From assembly GCA_964627125.1 (NCBI GenBank), contig CAZVJQ010000013.1, positions 1 to 41,995 of the forward strand: a stretch of 41,995 bases of DNA, in the 5' to 3' direction. Within the stretch, counting starts at the first letter, position 1. Each line of letters starts with the position of its first letter. The stretch comes from Fastidiosipila sp964627125. GTDB taxonomy: Bacteria > Bacillota > Clostridia > Saccharofermentanales > Fastidiosipilaceae. Below are positions 16,177 through 25,034 of this stretch, one piece after another. The translations under genes and the position numbers were made by a program. The notes under the pieces are model-generated. The model worked only from the letters and a program-made list of their open reading frames with translations. It was not told the DNA's origin and made no database searches.

Positions 16177-16205
16177 TTTATACGTTCTATTAGTGTAATT
16201 GTCAA
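16177..16205 (-). promoter_or_regulatory. Sigma-A promoter of the lacI-sulfatase operon
   Basis: TTGACA (16205-16200), 17 bases, then TATAAA (16182-16177) on the minus strand: a near-perfect promoter with a leader of about 70 bases. Confidence 0.8.
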
Positions 16206-16281
16206 GCAAATCACAGTTTGTACACAGCACTTTGGCCATTTCGACAAATAAACACGCTAGTTTTTGTCAAACTGCCCAAAA

Positions 16282-16313
16282 GAAATATTTTCACATCATG
16301 GAAATATTTTCAT
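16282..16313. promoter_or_regulatory. Candidate LacI operators O2 and O3
   Basis: GAAATATTTTCA occurs at 16282-16293 and again at 16301-16312, 19 bases apart. The second is part of ATGGAAATATTTTCAT, a near-perfect palindrome related to O1. They lie about 80-110 bp upstream of the lacI -35 box. With O1 downstream, DNA looping is conceivable. Confidence 0.45.
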
Positions 16314-16360
16314 AAATCGTTTTCAATGATTGGGTTGAAATAAGCACAATTTGAGCAAAC

Positions 16361-16403
16361 AAAAAGGACCAGTTGTCATTCAATTAAGAACACTCACTGA
16401 TCC
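16361..16403 (-). terminator. Terminator of the GH3 gene
   Basis: On the minus strand GGATCAGT pairs with ACTGGTCC (one G-T pair), with further inner pairing, and is followed by TTTTTG. It starts 23 bases after the GH3 stop. Confidence 0.75.
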
Positions 16404-16425
16404 TATGTTTTTATTATTTATTTTA

Positions 16426-18648
16426 CTAGGCTAAATTCACAAGCTCTGACAAAATAACCTCTTCAGCATTTCTTCTAATACTTAAAGTAAATTCTCCTGA
16501 ATCAAATCTTAATTTTGCATCTTGGTCAAAATAAGACAGATCTTCTCTTGTTAGTTCTAAGGTAACTTTTTCACTAGCTCCAGCATCTAGCTCTAAAATA
16601 GAGAAAGCCTTTATCTCAGTTACAGGTCTTGCAACTTGGGCAACATGGTCTCTGATGTATAGCTGAACTACTTCTCTAACAGCTTGCTCACTATCGTTTT
16701 GTACTTCGACACTTACTAAAACCTTATCTTCACTAGCAAATTGACTATCGTCTACAGTTAAATCGCTATAAATAAGCTTAGAGTAAGATTCGCCTTGACC
16801 AAATGCATATAGTGGATAAATTTCCTCGTCTAAATAGTTTGTGAAGAACTTAGCGTGTACAGTCTCATTAGTAGTTGGACGTCCTGTAGATAATCTACTG
16901 TGATATACAGGGATTTGACCAACACTTCTAGGGAATGACATTGGGACTCTAGCACTTGGGTTAGTTTCTCCGTAGAGTATATCTACTATCGCTTCTGCAC
17001 CACCAGCTCCCGGCATGAAGCTGTATAGAATACTGTCTAGGTCATCATCAATATTGGTTAATACAACTGGGCGACCTGAGAAAATTACTGCAACTATTGG
17101 TTTACCAAGTTCTCGTAAGGATTTTACTAGTTGAATTTGAGCATCATTTAGGTTCATGTCTGCCTTAGATGCACCTTCACCAGTTTCTAGTTTGCTTTGG
17201 CCTAAAGTTAAAACAATTACATCTGATGATTTGGCTAGCTCGACTGCTTCATTGTGTAGAGCCTCCGCATCATCAGGATTTACAATTCTATTATCTATGT
17301 AATTGTGCATGCTTGGCGTGTTGTCTAATGGCTGAGGTAATTCGTATCCTCTGGCAAAATCAACGTTCTCTACACCTAGTTTTTCTTCTAGAATGTTGAG
17401 AATTGTGGTATTTTTTCTTGCTCTAGTAACAATCCAATTACTACCAAAATCTTTGCTCTCGCCGTATGCCCCAATCAACGCTACTTTCTTATCTGAACTA
17501 AGTGGTAAAACATCCTCATTCTTGAGTAAAATTGTAGTTTTAGCAGCTGCATCAAGTGCTATATCGTAGTGCTCATCGTAGAAATCTTTTTCCTTCTCAA
17601 TGTCCAATCCTCTATATGGATCTTCGAATAAGCCTAAGTCATTCTTAAGTTTTAGAATTCTCCAGACAGCCTCATCTACTAGAGCTTCATCCACTCTACC
17701 TTCTCTAACCAAGTCAGCTAGATTGTTTGCATAGCAAGATGTCATCATGTCTATATCAACACCTGCATGAATTGCTAAATATGCGGCTTCCTTCTCATTT
17801 GCTGCTACACCATGATTTATTAGCTCATAAATTGCGGCATAGTCACTGATTAAGACTGCATCAGTTCCAATCTCATCTCTTAAAACTTGTCTATTTAGCC
17901 ATTTATTACCGCTTGCAGGGACACCATCTAAAACATTGAATGATGTCATTACCATGCGGGCGCCCTCTTCGAGGCCTGCTTTATAGCCCGGTAAATATTC
18001 TTCGTAGAATCTGCGCTTACTCATATCTACAGTGTTGTAGTCACGTCCACCTTCTGCTGCTCCATAAGCTGCGAAGTGTTTTACACATGATGCAATCTTA
18101 TTAGCAGGAATTGGACCTTCTTGTCCTACACCTTGGAAACCTCTAACTGCAGCACGTGCATATTCTGCTGCTAATGTTGTGCTCTCTCCCGGGCTCTCGA
18201 CAACTCTACCCCAACGTGGATCTTTGACCATATCTAGCATAGGTGCAAATGTACAATGAACTCCATTTGCCACTGATTCCACGGCTAGAGCATTAGCAAT
18301 CCCCTCAACCACTTCCATATCGAAGCTTGCTGCTTGAGCTAATGGTGTTGGGAAAACAGTCTCAAAACCATGGATTATATCTGCACAAAATAGTAATGGA
18401 ATTTTGTGTCTACTATTTTCCATATGTTGTTTTTGTATACGATAAATACTTTCTGCTGGGAAGACATTCAATAATGAACCTGTGTTATAAAGATTATAAT
18501 CTTCGGAAATACCCAATCCGATTTGTGATCCAGTGACTACGCTGTCACCCTCTACGTCATAGAAATTAACGTTCAATTGGACTAATTGTCCTACCTTTTC
18601 TTCAAGGGTTAAAGATGCCAATAAGTCTCTTAATTTATTTTGTTCCAT
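16426..18648 (-). CDS. Glycoside hydrolase family 3 beta-glucosidase (BglX-like)
   Basis: Cleaves terminal beta-linked glucose or xylose from oligosaccharides. The 740-residue protein has the three usual parts: the TIM-barrel ('LTLEEKVGQLVQLN', 'PRWGRVVESPGE', 'CVKHFAAYGAAEGGRDYN'), with the nucleophile Asp in 'VLISDYAAI' (the family usually reads SDW or SDY); the alpha/beta sandwich ('ILLKNEDVLPLS', 'VIFSGRPVVLTN'); and a C-terminal fibronectin III-like domain ('REVVQLYIRD' to the end). No signal peptide is present, so it acts on imported sugars. AGGAGT lies 4 bases before the ATG. It is a separate unit, upstream on the same strand as the lacI-sulfatase operon, with its own promoter and terminator. 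The exact sugar is not readable. Confidence 0.95.
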   Translation of the reverse strand: MEQNKLRDLLASLTLEEKVGQLVQLNVNFYDVEGDSVVTGSQIGLGISEDYNLYNTGSLLNVFPAESIYRIQKQHMENSRHKIPLLFCADIIHGFETVFPTPLAQAASFDMEVVEGIANALAVESVANGVHCTFAPMLDMVKDPRWGRVVESPGESTTLAAEYARAAVRGFQGVGQEGPIPANKIASCVKHFAAYGAAEGGRDYNTVDMSKRRFYEEYLPGYKAGLEEGARMVMTSFNVLDGVPASGNKWLNRQVLRDEIGTDAVLISDYAAIYELINHGVAANEKEAAYLAIHAGVDIDMMTSCYANNLADLVREGRVDEALVDEAVWRILKLKNDLGLFEDPYRGLDIEKEKDFYDEHYDIALDAAAKTTILLKNEDVLPLSSDKKVALIGAYGESKDFGSNWIVTRARKNTTILNILEEKLGVENVDFARGYELPQPLDNTPSMHNYIDNRIVNPDDAEALHNEAVELAKSSDVIVLTLGQSKLETGEGASKADMNLNDAQIQLVKSLRELGKPIVAVIFSGRPVVLTNIDDDLDSILYSFMPGAGGAEAIVDILYGETNPSARVPMSFPRSVGQIPVYHSRLSTGRPTTNETVHAKFFTNYLDEEIYPLYAFGQGESYSKLIYSDLTVDDSQFASEDKVLVSVEVQNDSEQAVREVVQLYIRDHVAQVARPVTEIKAFSILELDAGASEKVTLELTREDLSYFDQDAKLRFDSGEFTLSIRRNAEEVILSELVNLA
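17194..17202. repeat. GCTTTGGCC motif copy (in GH3 gene)
   Basis: Copy of the over-represented 9-mer inside the coding sequence, read as Gly-Gln-Ser on the coding strand. Confidence 0.6.
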
Positions 18649-18703
18649 AAGAACTCCTACAGTTTTATTTCTTAGATACGGTTTCTAGAATATCATATTT
18701 AGT

Positions 18704-18732
18704 TTTATATATGAGTAGTTTTACTTATACAA
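18704..18732 (-). promoter_or_regulatory. Promoter of the GH3 gene
   Basis: On the minus strand TTGTAT (18732-18727), 17 bases, TATAAA (18709-18704). The leader would be about 50 bases. No copy of the ATGRAAAT palindromes is obvious here. Confidence 0.6.
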
Positions 18733-18755
18733 AAGAATAATTAACAGCTTAGAAA

Positions 18756-18793
18756 TAAAAATATAGGCAAAGAACATTCAAATTCTCTGCCTA
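18756..18793 (-). terminator. Terminator of the Sel1-repeat gene
   Basis: On the minus strand TAGGCAGAGAA pairs with TTCTTTGCCTA (one G-T pair, 11 bp, 8-base loop), then a T-rich tail follows. Confidence 0.85.
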
Positions 18794-18820
18794 CAATTAT
18801 TATCTTTACCAAGCGAAAAA

Positions 18821-20452
18821 CTACAGATTAAAATCCTCTCTAATCTGCTCTATGTGGGCATCTGCCTCAGGGTCACCCAATTGACTTGCTCTACTCAGCA
18901 TCTCAATTGCCAGCTCTGGATTGTGGCCAAAGGTTTCACCATATGCCATTTCAACACCAATTATAAATAGAGCATCCGGATGATTGTTCATAGCTGCATC
19001 ATACATCCATGCCATTCCTATATCGTAGTATTCTTCATCTTCTTCTGAGAATTCACTCAAATAAATATTACCCACTCTAAACTTAGCATTTAAGTGTCCA
19101 AATCTAGATGCTAACTTATACCAACTTAGAGCGACGTCAAAATCCTCATTCGCATGGTACAAGTATCCAAGATTATACATAGCTGCAGAGTCATTGTATT
19201 TAGCAGAATAAGTTAGATATCCAATTGATTTTTCAATGTCTTGCTCTATTAAGCGTCCCTCATAATACAGAGTAGCTAGTGGCAAGCAAACTCCAATATT
19301 GCCTAGCTCACCTGACTTCTCATACCAATGAATTGCTTGCTCGACATCTTGCTCTACGCCATTACCATCTCTATAAGCATTAGCTAATCTAAACATTGCA
19401 ACCTTATCGCCCTGCTTACTTCGCTCTTCATAGAATTCTGGACTCTCTATATTGAACTGCCCTCTTTCAGCAAACAATTTTTCTGCTTCTTCTTGAGAAA
19501 CTAATGGGTCTGCTGTATTCATACGTGCAAGATATGGGAAGTAATCTTCTTCACTGTTCTCAATTGCTTGAATCATTAAATCAACAGCTTTATTTAAGTC
19601 ATACTCTTCGTTGCTGACTAAGCTATACCATTCAGCTAAACAGTATAAACCACCTGCTGAACCTGCATCTGCAGCCTTTTGGAAATGTTCTTTAGCAATA
19701 TTTAGCTCTTCTTGACTTGCACCTTCTCTAGCATAGTAAGTACCTTCTTGAATCATGGACTCAGTGTGGCCAAGAGCACTTGCCTTACCATGCCATTCAA
19801 GAGCTAGTGCCTCATCTTGCTCTGCTCCCAACCCTTGTCTATATATTTCTCCTAGCCAATACATAGCTTCAGGGTTATCTGCTTCAGCAGATTTCTCATA
19901 AGCGACTTTACCTCTGTCGTATAACATCTGCGCTTGCTCAGGATTCTCATTTTCCATTTCAAGAGCAGCTTTATAATATGCTCTGCCCAAGGAGTCTGCA
20001 TCGTAGATATTATCTCGATTTACAGATTCTCTATAAGCCTGAATAGCTTCAAAAAGGTTCCCCATCTTATTCTCATAAAAATTTCCTAAGGCTAAATATG
20101 TTATAGCATTTCCGCTCTTAGTAGCTTCTTTGTAGTAGTACTCAGCCCTCTCATCATCTTCTTCAACACCTCGACCATCTTCATACAGTGATGCTAAATA
20201 TGAATATGCTAGAGGCTCACCATGTTTATAAGCTTCCTCATACCATCTTATTGCTTCATCAAAATCAGGTTCAAGATTGTCTAAGGAATCCAAACTACTT
20301 CCAGCACCAGTTAAATTAGCAAGTTCACCCTTGTACCAGTCACTTGCCTCTTGATCAACTTCAGGTAATTCTTCTTTACTGTAGGCCATTGCGAGTTGCA
20401 GCATAGCTTCACTATCTCCGGTATTTGCCCTTCTTATGAGCTCTTCTAACAT
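18821..20452 (-). CDS. Sel1-like repeat (SLR/TPR) protein
   Basis: Soluble alpha-solenoid protein of 543 residues, probably a protein-protein adaptor. It is built almost entirely from 36-residue Sel1 units of the pattern A-x-x-x-L-G-x-x-Y-x-x-G-x-G-V-x-x-D-x-x-x-A-x-x-W-Y. Good examples are 'AYSYLASLYEDGRGVEEDDERA', 'AMYWLGEIYRQGLGAEQDEALA' and 'AMFRLANAYRDGNGVEQDVEQA' (each quoted region spans one repeat junction). The protein is acidic and has no signal peptide or membrane helix, so it is cytoplasmic. GGAGG lies 7 bases before the ATG. It forms its own unit between two terminators. In other bacteria SLR proteins act in signalling and envelope functions; nothing here shows the partner. Confidence 0.9.
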   Translation of the reverse strand: MLEELIRRANTGDSEAMLQLAMAYSKEELPEVDQEASDWYKGELANLTGAGSSLDSLDNLEPDFDEAIRWYEEAYKHGEPLAYSYLASLYEDGRGVEEDDERAEYYYKEATKSGNAITYLALGNFYENKMGNLFEAIQAYRESVNRDNIYDADSLGRAYYKAALEMENENPEQAQMLYDRGKVAYEKSAEADNPEAMYWLGEIYRQGLGAEQDEALALEWHGKASALGHTESMIQEGTYYAREGASQEELNIAKEHFQKAADAGSAGGLYCLAEWYSLVSNEEYDLNKAVDLMIQAIENSEEDYFPYLARMNTADPLVSQEEAEKLFAERGQFNIESPEFYEERSKQGDKVAMFRLANAYRDGNGVEQDVEQAIHWYEKSGELGNIGVCLPLATLYYEGRLIEQDIEKSIGYLTYSAKYNDSAAMYNLGYLYHANEDFDVALSWYKLASRFGHLNAKFRVGNIYLSEFSEEDEEYYDIGMAWMYDAAMNNHPDALFIIGVEMAYGETFGHNPELAIEMLSRASQLGDPEADAHIEQIREDFNL

Positions 20453-20531
20453 ATTCCACCTCCGCTAAAATATAAGCTCCTTTAATTCTAATTTAAGAAA
20501 TGTGAACTTTGATAGAGATATTGTTAACATA

Positions 20532-20570
20532 TTATAAAAGCCCCGAAATCTATTTAGGACTTCAGGGCTT
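20532..20570 (-). terminator. Terminator of the double 5'-nucleotidase gene
   Basis: On the minus strand AAGCCCTGAA pairs with TTTCGGGGCTT (10 bp, one G-T pair), followed by a short T-rich tail. Confidence 0.75.
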
Positions 20571-20587
20571 GGGTTTAATCTAAATCT

Positions 20588-20596
20588 GCTTTGGCC
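20588..20596. repeat. GCTTTGGCC motif copy (intergenic)
   Basis: Copy of the 9-mer between the nucleotidase stop codon and its terminator. The palindromic extension reads GCTTTGGCCAAAAG. Confidence 0.6.
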
Positions 20597-20613
20597 AAAA
20601 GACCATCAGCTAA

Positions 20614-23600
20614 TTATTCAGAAAACTGTCTTCTCTTAAGGAAGATTACTACAGCTGCTGCTAAGAATAGTGGAGCAATTACGATACCACTTACACCTTC
20701 ACCTGTTGCTGTAACTGGCTCACCTGTTGTAGTTTCTGTAGGTGTTGTAGCAAGAACTTCTGTTGTAGGCTCTGTAGGATTTACTACTTCTCTTGCTGCA
20801 AATGAAATTCTACCTGCACCATATGGATCTTCGTAGTTGAATAAGAATGCATCTGAAACAATACCACCATTAGCTGTTAACAATGGGCTGTTTGCTGTTG
20901 CAATATTTCCTAAACCATTACCGTCTGTATCGTTAAATGCTGCGATGTACTCTGATAATGATAGGTAATCCTCAGTAACGAAGTCTACTAGTAGGTTGTG
21001 GTCTGCAAACATTGTTAGACCGTCACCACCTCCACGTAATGGGTAGTTTGTACCACCTAATGTGTATGTAGCTGCTAAATCGATTGGCTCATATTGACCT
21101 GTATCTTTATTGAAGATTTCTAGGCTATGAACTCTGTATTCGCCAGTTGGAGCACCTGCCCAACTACCGTTGTCATCGATTTGAACTGTACTTTCAATGC
21201 TTGTGTCTACTGAGTAACGAGCACCTGATACATGTAAGAAACCACCGATTTCTTCGTTGCCTTCAAGTGATGAGTCACCTAAAGTACCACGAGCACCAAA
21301 CTCGATTGCGTCTAAGATTTGTTGACCTGTAACTTCGATGGCTGCTAGAACGTTTCCGAATGGGTTAACTGTTTGTGCATCTAAGTATGTCCACTCACCT
21401 GCTGCGATGTCTGCTCTAGTTCCACCACCATTTGCGATTGTTAAATCTACTTGATTGTTTGTAGCTCTGTTTAATGTGTAGTAGTAAGCATCTGCGTTTA
21501 AGTCACCCATATTTGTGCCTCTTGTACGGATATTACGTAAACCTGTTGTAGGATCCATAACTACGAAGTCAATTTCTGTTTCAGCTACTGGCTGACCTAA
21601 TTCTTCCTGTACTTGTGCGATTAAAGCATCAATTGCTGCTCTAATTGTTGCATCTGAACCTTCATACTCGCTAATTAATTCACTTGTAAATTCGCCAGTT
21701 GCTAAGTCTACTGTAACAATACCGATGTTGTCGAAGTATTGACCTGATTGAGTTAATAGTACATCTTCGCCGTCAGCATTCTTAAGAATTTCCATTGGCA
21801 TTTCTGTATGTGAGTGACCATCGATAACTGCATCGATACCTGTTGTATTTGCGATTACGTCTATTGATCTCCAAGGAGCTGCTGAATTGTCTACACCTAA
21901 GTGAGCAATTAAGACTACGTGGTCTGCACCTTCTGCTCTTGCTGCATCAACTGCAGTTTGAGTTGCGTTGTATAGAGGTTGTCCATCGTTACCACCAGCA
22001 AATCCGTAGATGTAATTTCCATTAGCGTCTTGGAAGAATGCTGGAGTAGATTTTGTAATTGATTCTGGAGTTGTTGTACCAACGAATGCTACTGTTTTAT
22101 CTCCATATGTTCTTAATGTGTAAGGTTTTAATACTAAGTCTGTGCTTTGGCCATCTACAGCGTGGTAGAAGTTACTTGTAACTGTTTCAAATGTAGCTGC
22201 GTTAATTAATGACATCAAGTTTTCCATACCGTAGTCAAACTCGTGGTTACCTAATGTTGCAATGTCGTAGCCTGCTTGATTCATAAGTTCAACCATTGAT
22301 GCACCATCGTCGATGTTACCGTATGCAGTACCTTGGGCAAAGTCACCTGCACTAACTAACAACACATTCTTACCTTGAGCTTCTAATTCAGCCTTAAGTG
22401 CTGCTAATGAGTCGTAGCTTAATTCTTTATCAATGTATGTGTGTACGTCATTTGTGTATAGAATTGTTAATGTTGTATCTTCTACTGGCTCTACGTAAGG
22501 AACAAATGAAATTCTACCTGAACCTAGTGGATCTTCGTAGTTCATTAAGAATGCATCTGAAACAATACCACCATTAGCTGCTAATAATGGGCTGTTTGCT
22601 GTTGCAATATTTCCTAATCCATTACCGTCTGTATCTGTAAATGATGCTGCATATTCTGAAAGTGCTAAGTAATCTTCTGTAACGAAATCAATTACTAATG
22701 TGTGGTCACCAAACATTGTTAGACCATCACCACCACCACGTAGTGGGTAGTTTGTACCACCTAAAACGTACTTAGCTGCTAAATCAATAGGCTCGTAAGC
22801 GCCTGTGTCTTTGTTATAAATTTCTAATTCTTGGATTCTGTATTCGCCGGTTGGAGCACCACCCCATGTACCGTCTGCTGCTAGTTGAACTGTACTTTCA
22901 ATATTTGTATCTACTGTGTAACTAGCACCTGAAACGTGTAAGAAACCACCGATTTCTTCGTTACCATCAATTGAAGGATCACCTAAAGTACCACGAGCAC
23001 CAAACTCTAAAGCATCTAGAATTTGTTGTCCTGTTACTTCAATAGCTGCTAATACGTTTCCGAATGGGTTAACTGTTTGTGCATCTAAGTATGTCCATTC
23101 ACCAGCTGCGATATCTGCTCTAGTACCACCACCATTTGCAATTGTTAAGTCAACTTGACCATTTGTTGCATTGTTTAAGATGTAGTAGTAAGCGTCAGTG
23201 TTCATGTCACCCATGTTTGTGCCTCTAGTACGGATATTACGTAAACCTGTTGTAGGATCCATTACGTAGAAGTCAAGTTCTGTTTCAGCAATTGGCTGAC
23301 CTAATTCTGCGTCTACTTGTGCGATTAAAGCATCAATATTAGCTCTAATTGTTGAATCTGAACCTGTGTAATCATTAATTAATTCACTAGCAAAATCACC
23401 AGTTTCTAGATTTAATGTAACTACACCAATGTTGTCAAAGTATTGACCTGATTGTGTTAATAATACATTTTCGCCATTTGCATTTGCTACTTGTTGCATT
23501 GGTACTACTGAGTGTGAGTGACCATCGATAACTGCATCAATACCTGTAGTATTTGCAATAACGTCTGTTGATCTCCAAGGAGCTGATGAACCATCAATAC

Positions 23601-24752
23601 CTAAGTGAGCTAATAAAACAACGTGGTCTGCACCAGCTGCTCTAGCTGCATCTACTGCTTCTTGAGTTGCATTGTAAAGAGGTTGACCATCACTACCACC
23701 TGCAAATCCGTAGATGTAATTTCCATTATCATCTTGGAAGAATGCTGGTGTAGATTTTGTAATTGATTCAGGAGTTGTTGTACCTACGAATGCTACTGTA
23801 GTACCACCAAAATTTCTTAATACATATGGATCTAATACTAAATCTGTATTTTGACCATTTACTGTATGGTAGAAGTTACTTGTAACAATTGGGAATTCTG
23901 CGTCATCAATAAGTGAAGCTAAGTTATCAATACCCCAGTCAAACTCGTGGTTACCTAATGTTGCGATGTCGTAGCCTGCTTGATTCATTAAATCAACCAT
24001 GCTTGCACCATTATCGATATTACCGAATGCTGTACCTTGAGCAAAGTCCCCTGCATCCACTAACACTACATGTTGACCATTAGCTACTAACTCATCTTTT
24101 AATGCTGCGATAGTGTCATAGCTAATACCTTTATCAATGTATGTATGAACATCGTTTGTGTAAAGGATTGTTAATGTAGAATTGTCTACTTCTACTTGTG
24201 CTTGTTGAATTGCTACTGTTTCATCAACTGTTGCTTCTTCAGTTGTCGTCTCTTCTGTTGTTGCTTCTACAGAATTTTCTGTTGTTGATTCTTCTGTTGT
24301 TGCTTCTGCTGTTGTTTCTTCTGTTGTTGTTTCTGCAGGAGCTGCTTCAGTTGTTACTTCTGCTGAACTCTCTTCAGTTGTTGTTTCTACAGTTGCGTCA
24401 ACTGCTGCTGAACTTTCTTCAGTTGTTGCTTCTACTGAAGAACTAACAGTTGTAGTTCCTTCTNNNNNNNNNNNNNNNNNNNNNNNNNNNNNNNNNNNNN
24501 NNNNNNNNNNNNNNNNNNNNNNNNNNNNNNNNNNNNNNNNNNNNNNNNNNNNNNNNNNNNNNNTGAACTTTCTTCAGTTGTTGCTTCTACTGAAGAACTA
24601 ACAGTTGTAGTTCCTTCTTCTTCAGAAGATGAACTTGTCTGTGTAGTTTCATCTATTGTCTGAGCAATAACATTCATTCCTGAGAATGGTGTTAAAGTTA
24701 CGACAGCCGCTAACAATAAAGCACTAAGCTTTTTCTTAAGATTGCTATTCAT
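20614..24752 (-). CDS. Surface 5'-nucleotidase / 2',3'-cyclic phosphodiesterase with two tandem catalytic units
   Basis: Releases phosphate and nucleosides outside the cell. A signal peptide (residues 1-31, MNSNLKKKLSALLL start) is followed by a TTE-rich stalk. Two complete UshA-like units follow, each a metallophosphatase plus a 5'-nucleotidase C-domain, starting near residues 137 and 705 and offset by about 568 codons. Each unit has 'ILYTNDVH', 'AGDFAQGT', 'ATLGNHEFD', 'DAVIDGHSH' and 'NGGGTRADI'. A PTTE linker, a C-terminal helix and a KRR tail end the protein. No exact LPXTG is seen; 'TATGE' before the helix may be a sortase variant. GGAGG precedes the ATG. The N-run at 24464-24563 breaks the frame, but collapsing the 55-bp overlap gives 3984 bases, exactly 1328 codons, and one open frame. 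Pho-like boxes lie upstream. Confidence 0.9.
22144..22152. repeat. GCTTTGGCC motif copy (in nucleotidase gene)
   Basis: Copy of the 9-mer in the coding sequence, read as Gly-Gln-Ser on the coding strand. The equivalent codons of the other catalytic unit differ. Confidence 0.55.
24464..24563. other. Assembly gap 2 (100 N) with 55-bp flanking duplication
   Basis: 24409-24463 equals 24564-24618. It lies in the TTE-repeat stalk of the nucleotidase gene. Collapse restores the frame exactly, so the N-run is an artefact, or it hides a whole number of repeat codons. Confidence 0.95.
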
Positions 24753-24810
24753 GTGACCCTCCTAAATTTAGAAAAAAATGAATTTCCACATATCATTATC
24801 GATTAGGATA

Positions 24811-24848
24811 GTTAAAGGAAGGTTAAAATGTATTAAATTCATGTTAAA
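24811..24848 (-). promoter_or_regulatory. Candidate PhoP box upstream of the 5'-nucleotidase
   Basis: On the minus strand four TTTAAC/TTTAAT hexamers end at 24843, 24832, 24822 and 24811, spaced 11, 10 and 11 bases. PhoP of Bacillus binds TTAACA-like direct repeats at 11-bp spacing. A GATAAT box (24800-24795) lies 10 bases downstream, with no -35, as in activated Pho promoters. Confidence 0.55.
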
Positions 24849-24903
24849 AGAATAATATATGACATAGATGAATTTATATTCCGTATTTTATATAAAAAAG
24901 TAT

Positions 24904-24972
24904 GGTTCAACTCACAGAATTGTAAGTTTTCAACTCACAGAATTGTAAGTTTCTGACCCACAAGATTGTAAG
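24904..24972. repeat. Three tandem 23-bp repeats (CAACTCACAGAATTGTAAG type)
   Basis: Units at 24904-24926, 24927-24949 and 24950-24972 share the core TCAACTCACARRATTGTAAG. The same unit occurs once at 7440-7462, attached to a different 23-bp array. Multiple ~20-bp terminal repeats of this style are found at the ends of IS21-family elements, but no transposase gene is near. Confidence 0.8.
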
Positions 24973-24977
24973 AATAA

Positions 24978-25007
24978 GAAAAGCCAGAAGTATCTCTACA
25001 TTCTGGC
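24978..25007 (-). terminator. Terminator of the Asn/Gln-rich membrane protein gene
   Basis: GCCAGAA and TTCTGGC form a perfect 7-bp stem with an 11-base loop; the minus-strand tail is CTTTTCTTATTCTT. Confidence 0.8.
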
Positions 25008-25034
25008 AGTAAATTTCAACTTATCCTCAATTAA

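Noticed and set aside
24198..24446. Leu-rich hydrophobic open frame on the plus strand
   Set aside because: Complement of the TTE-repeat stalk of the nucleotidase. It has no ribosome-binding site.
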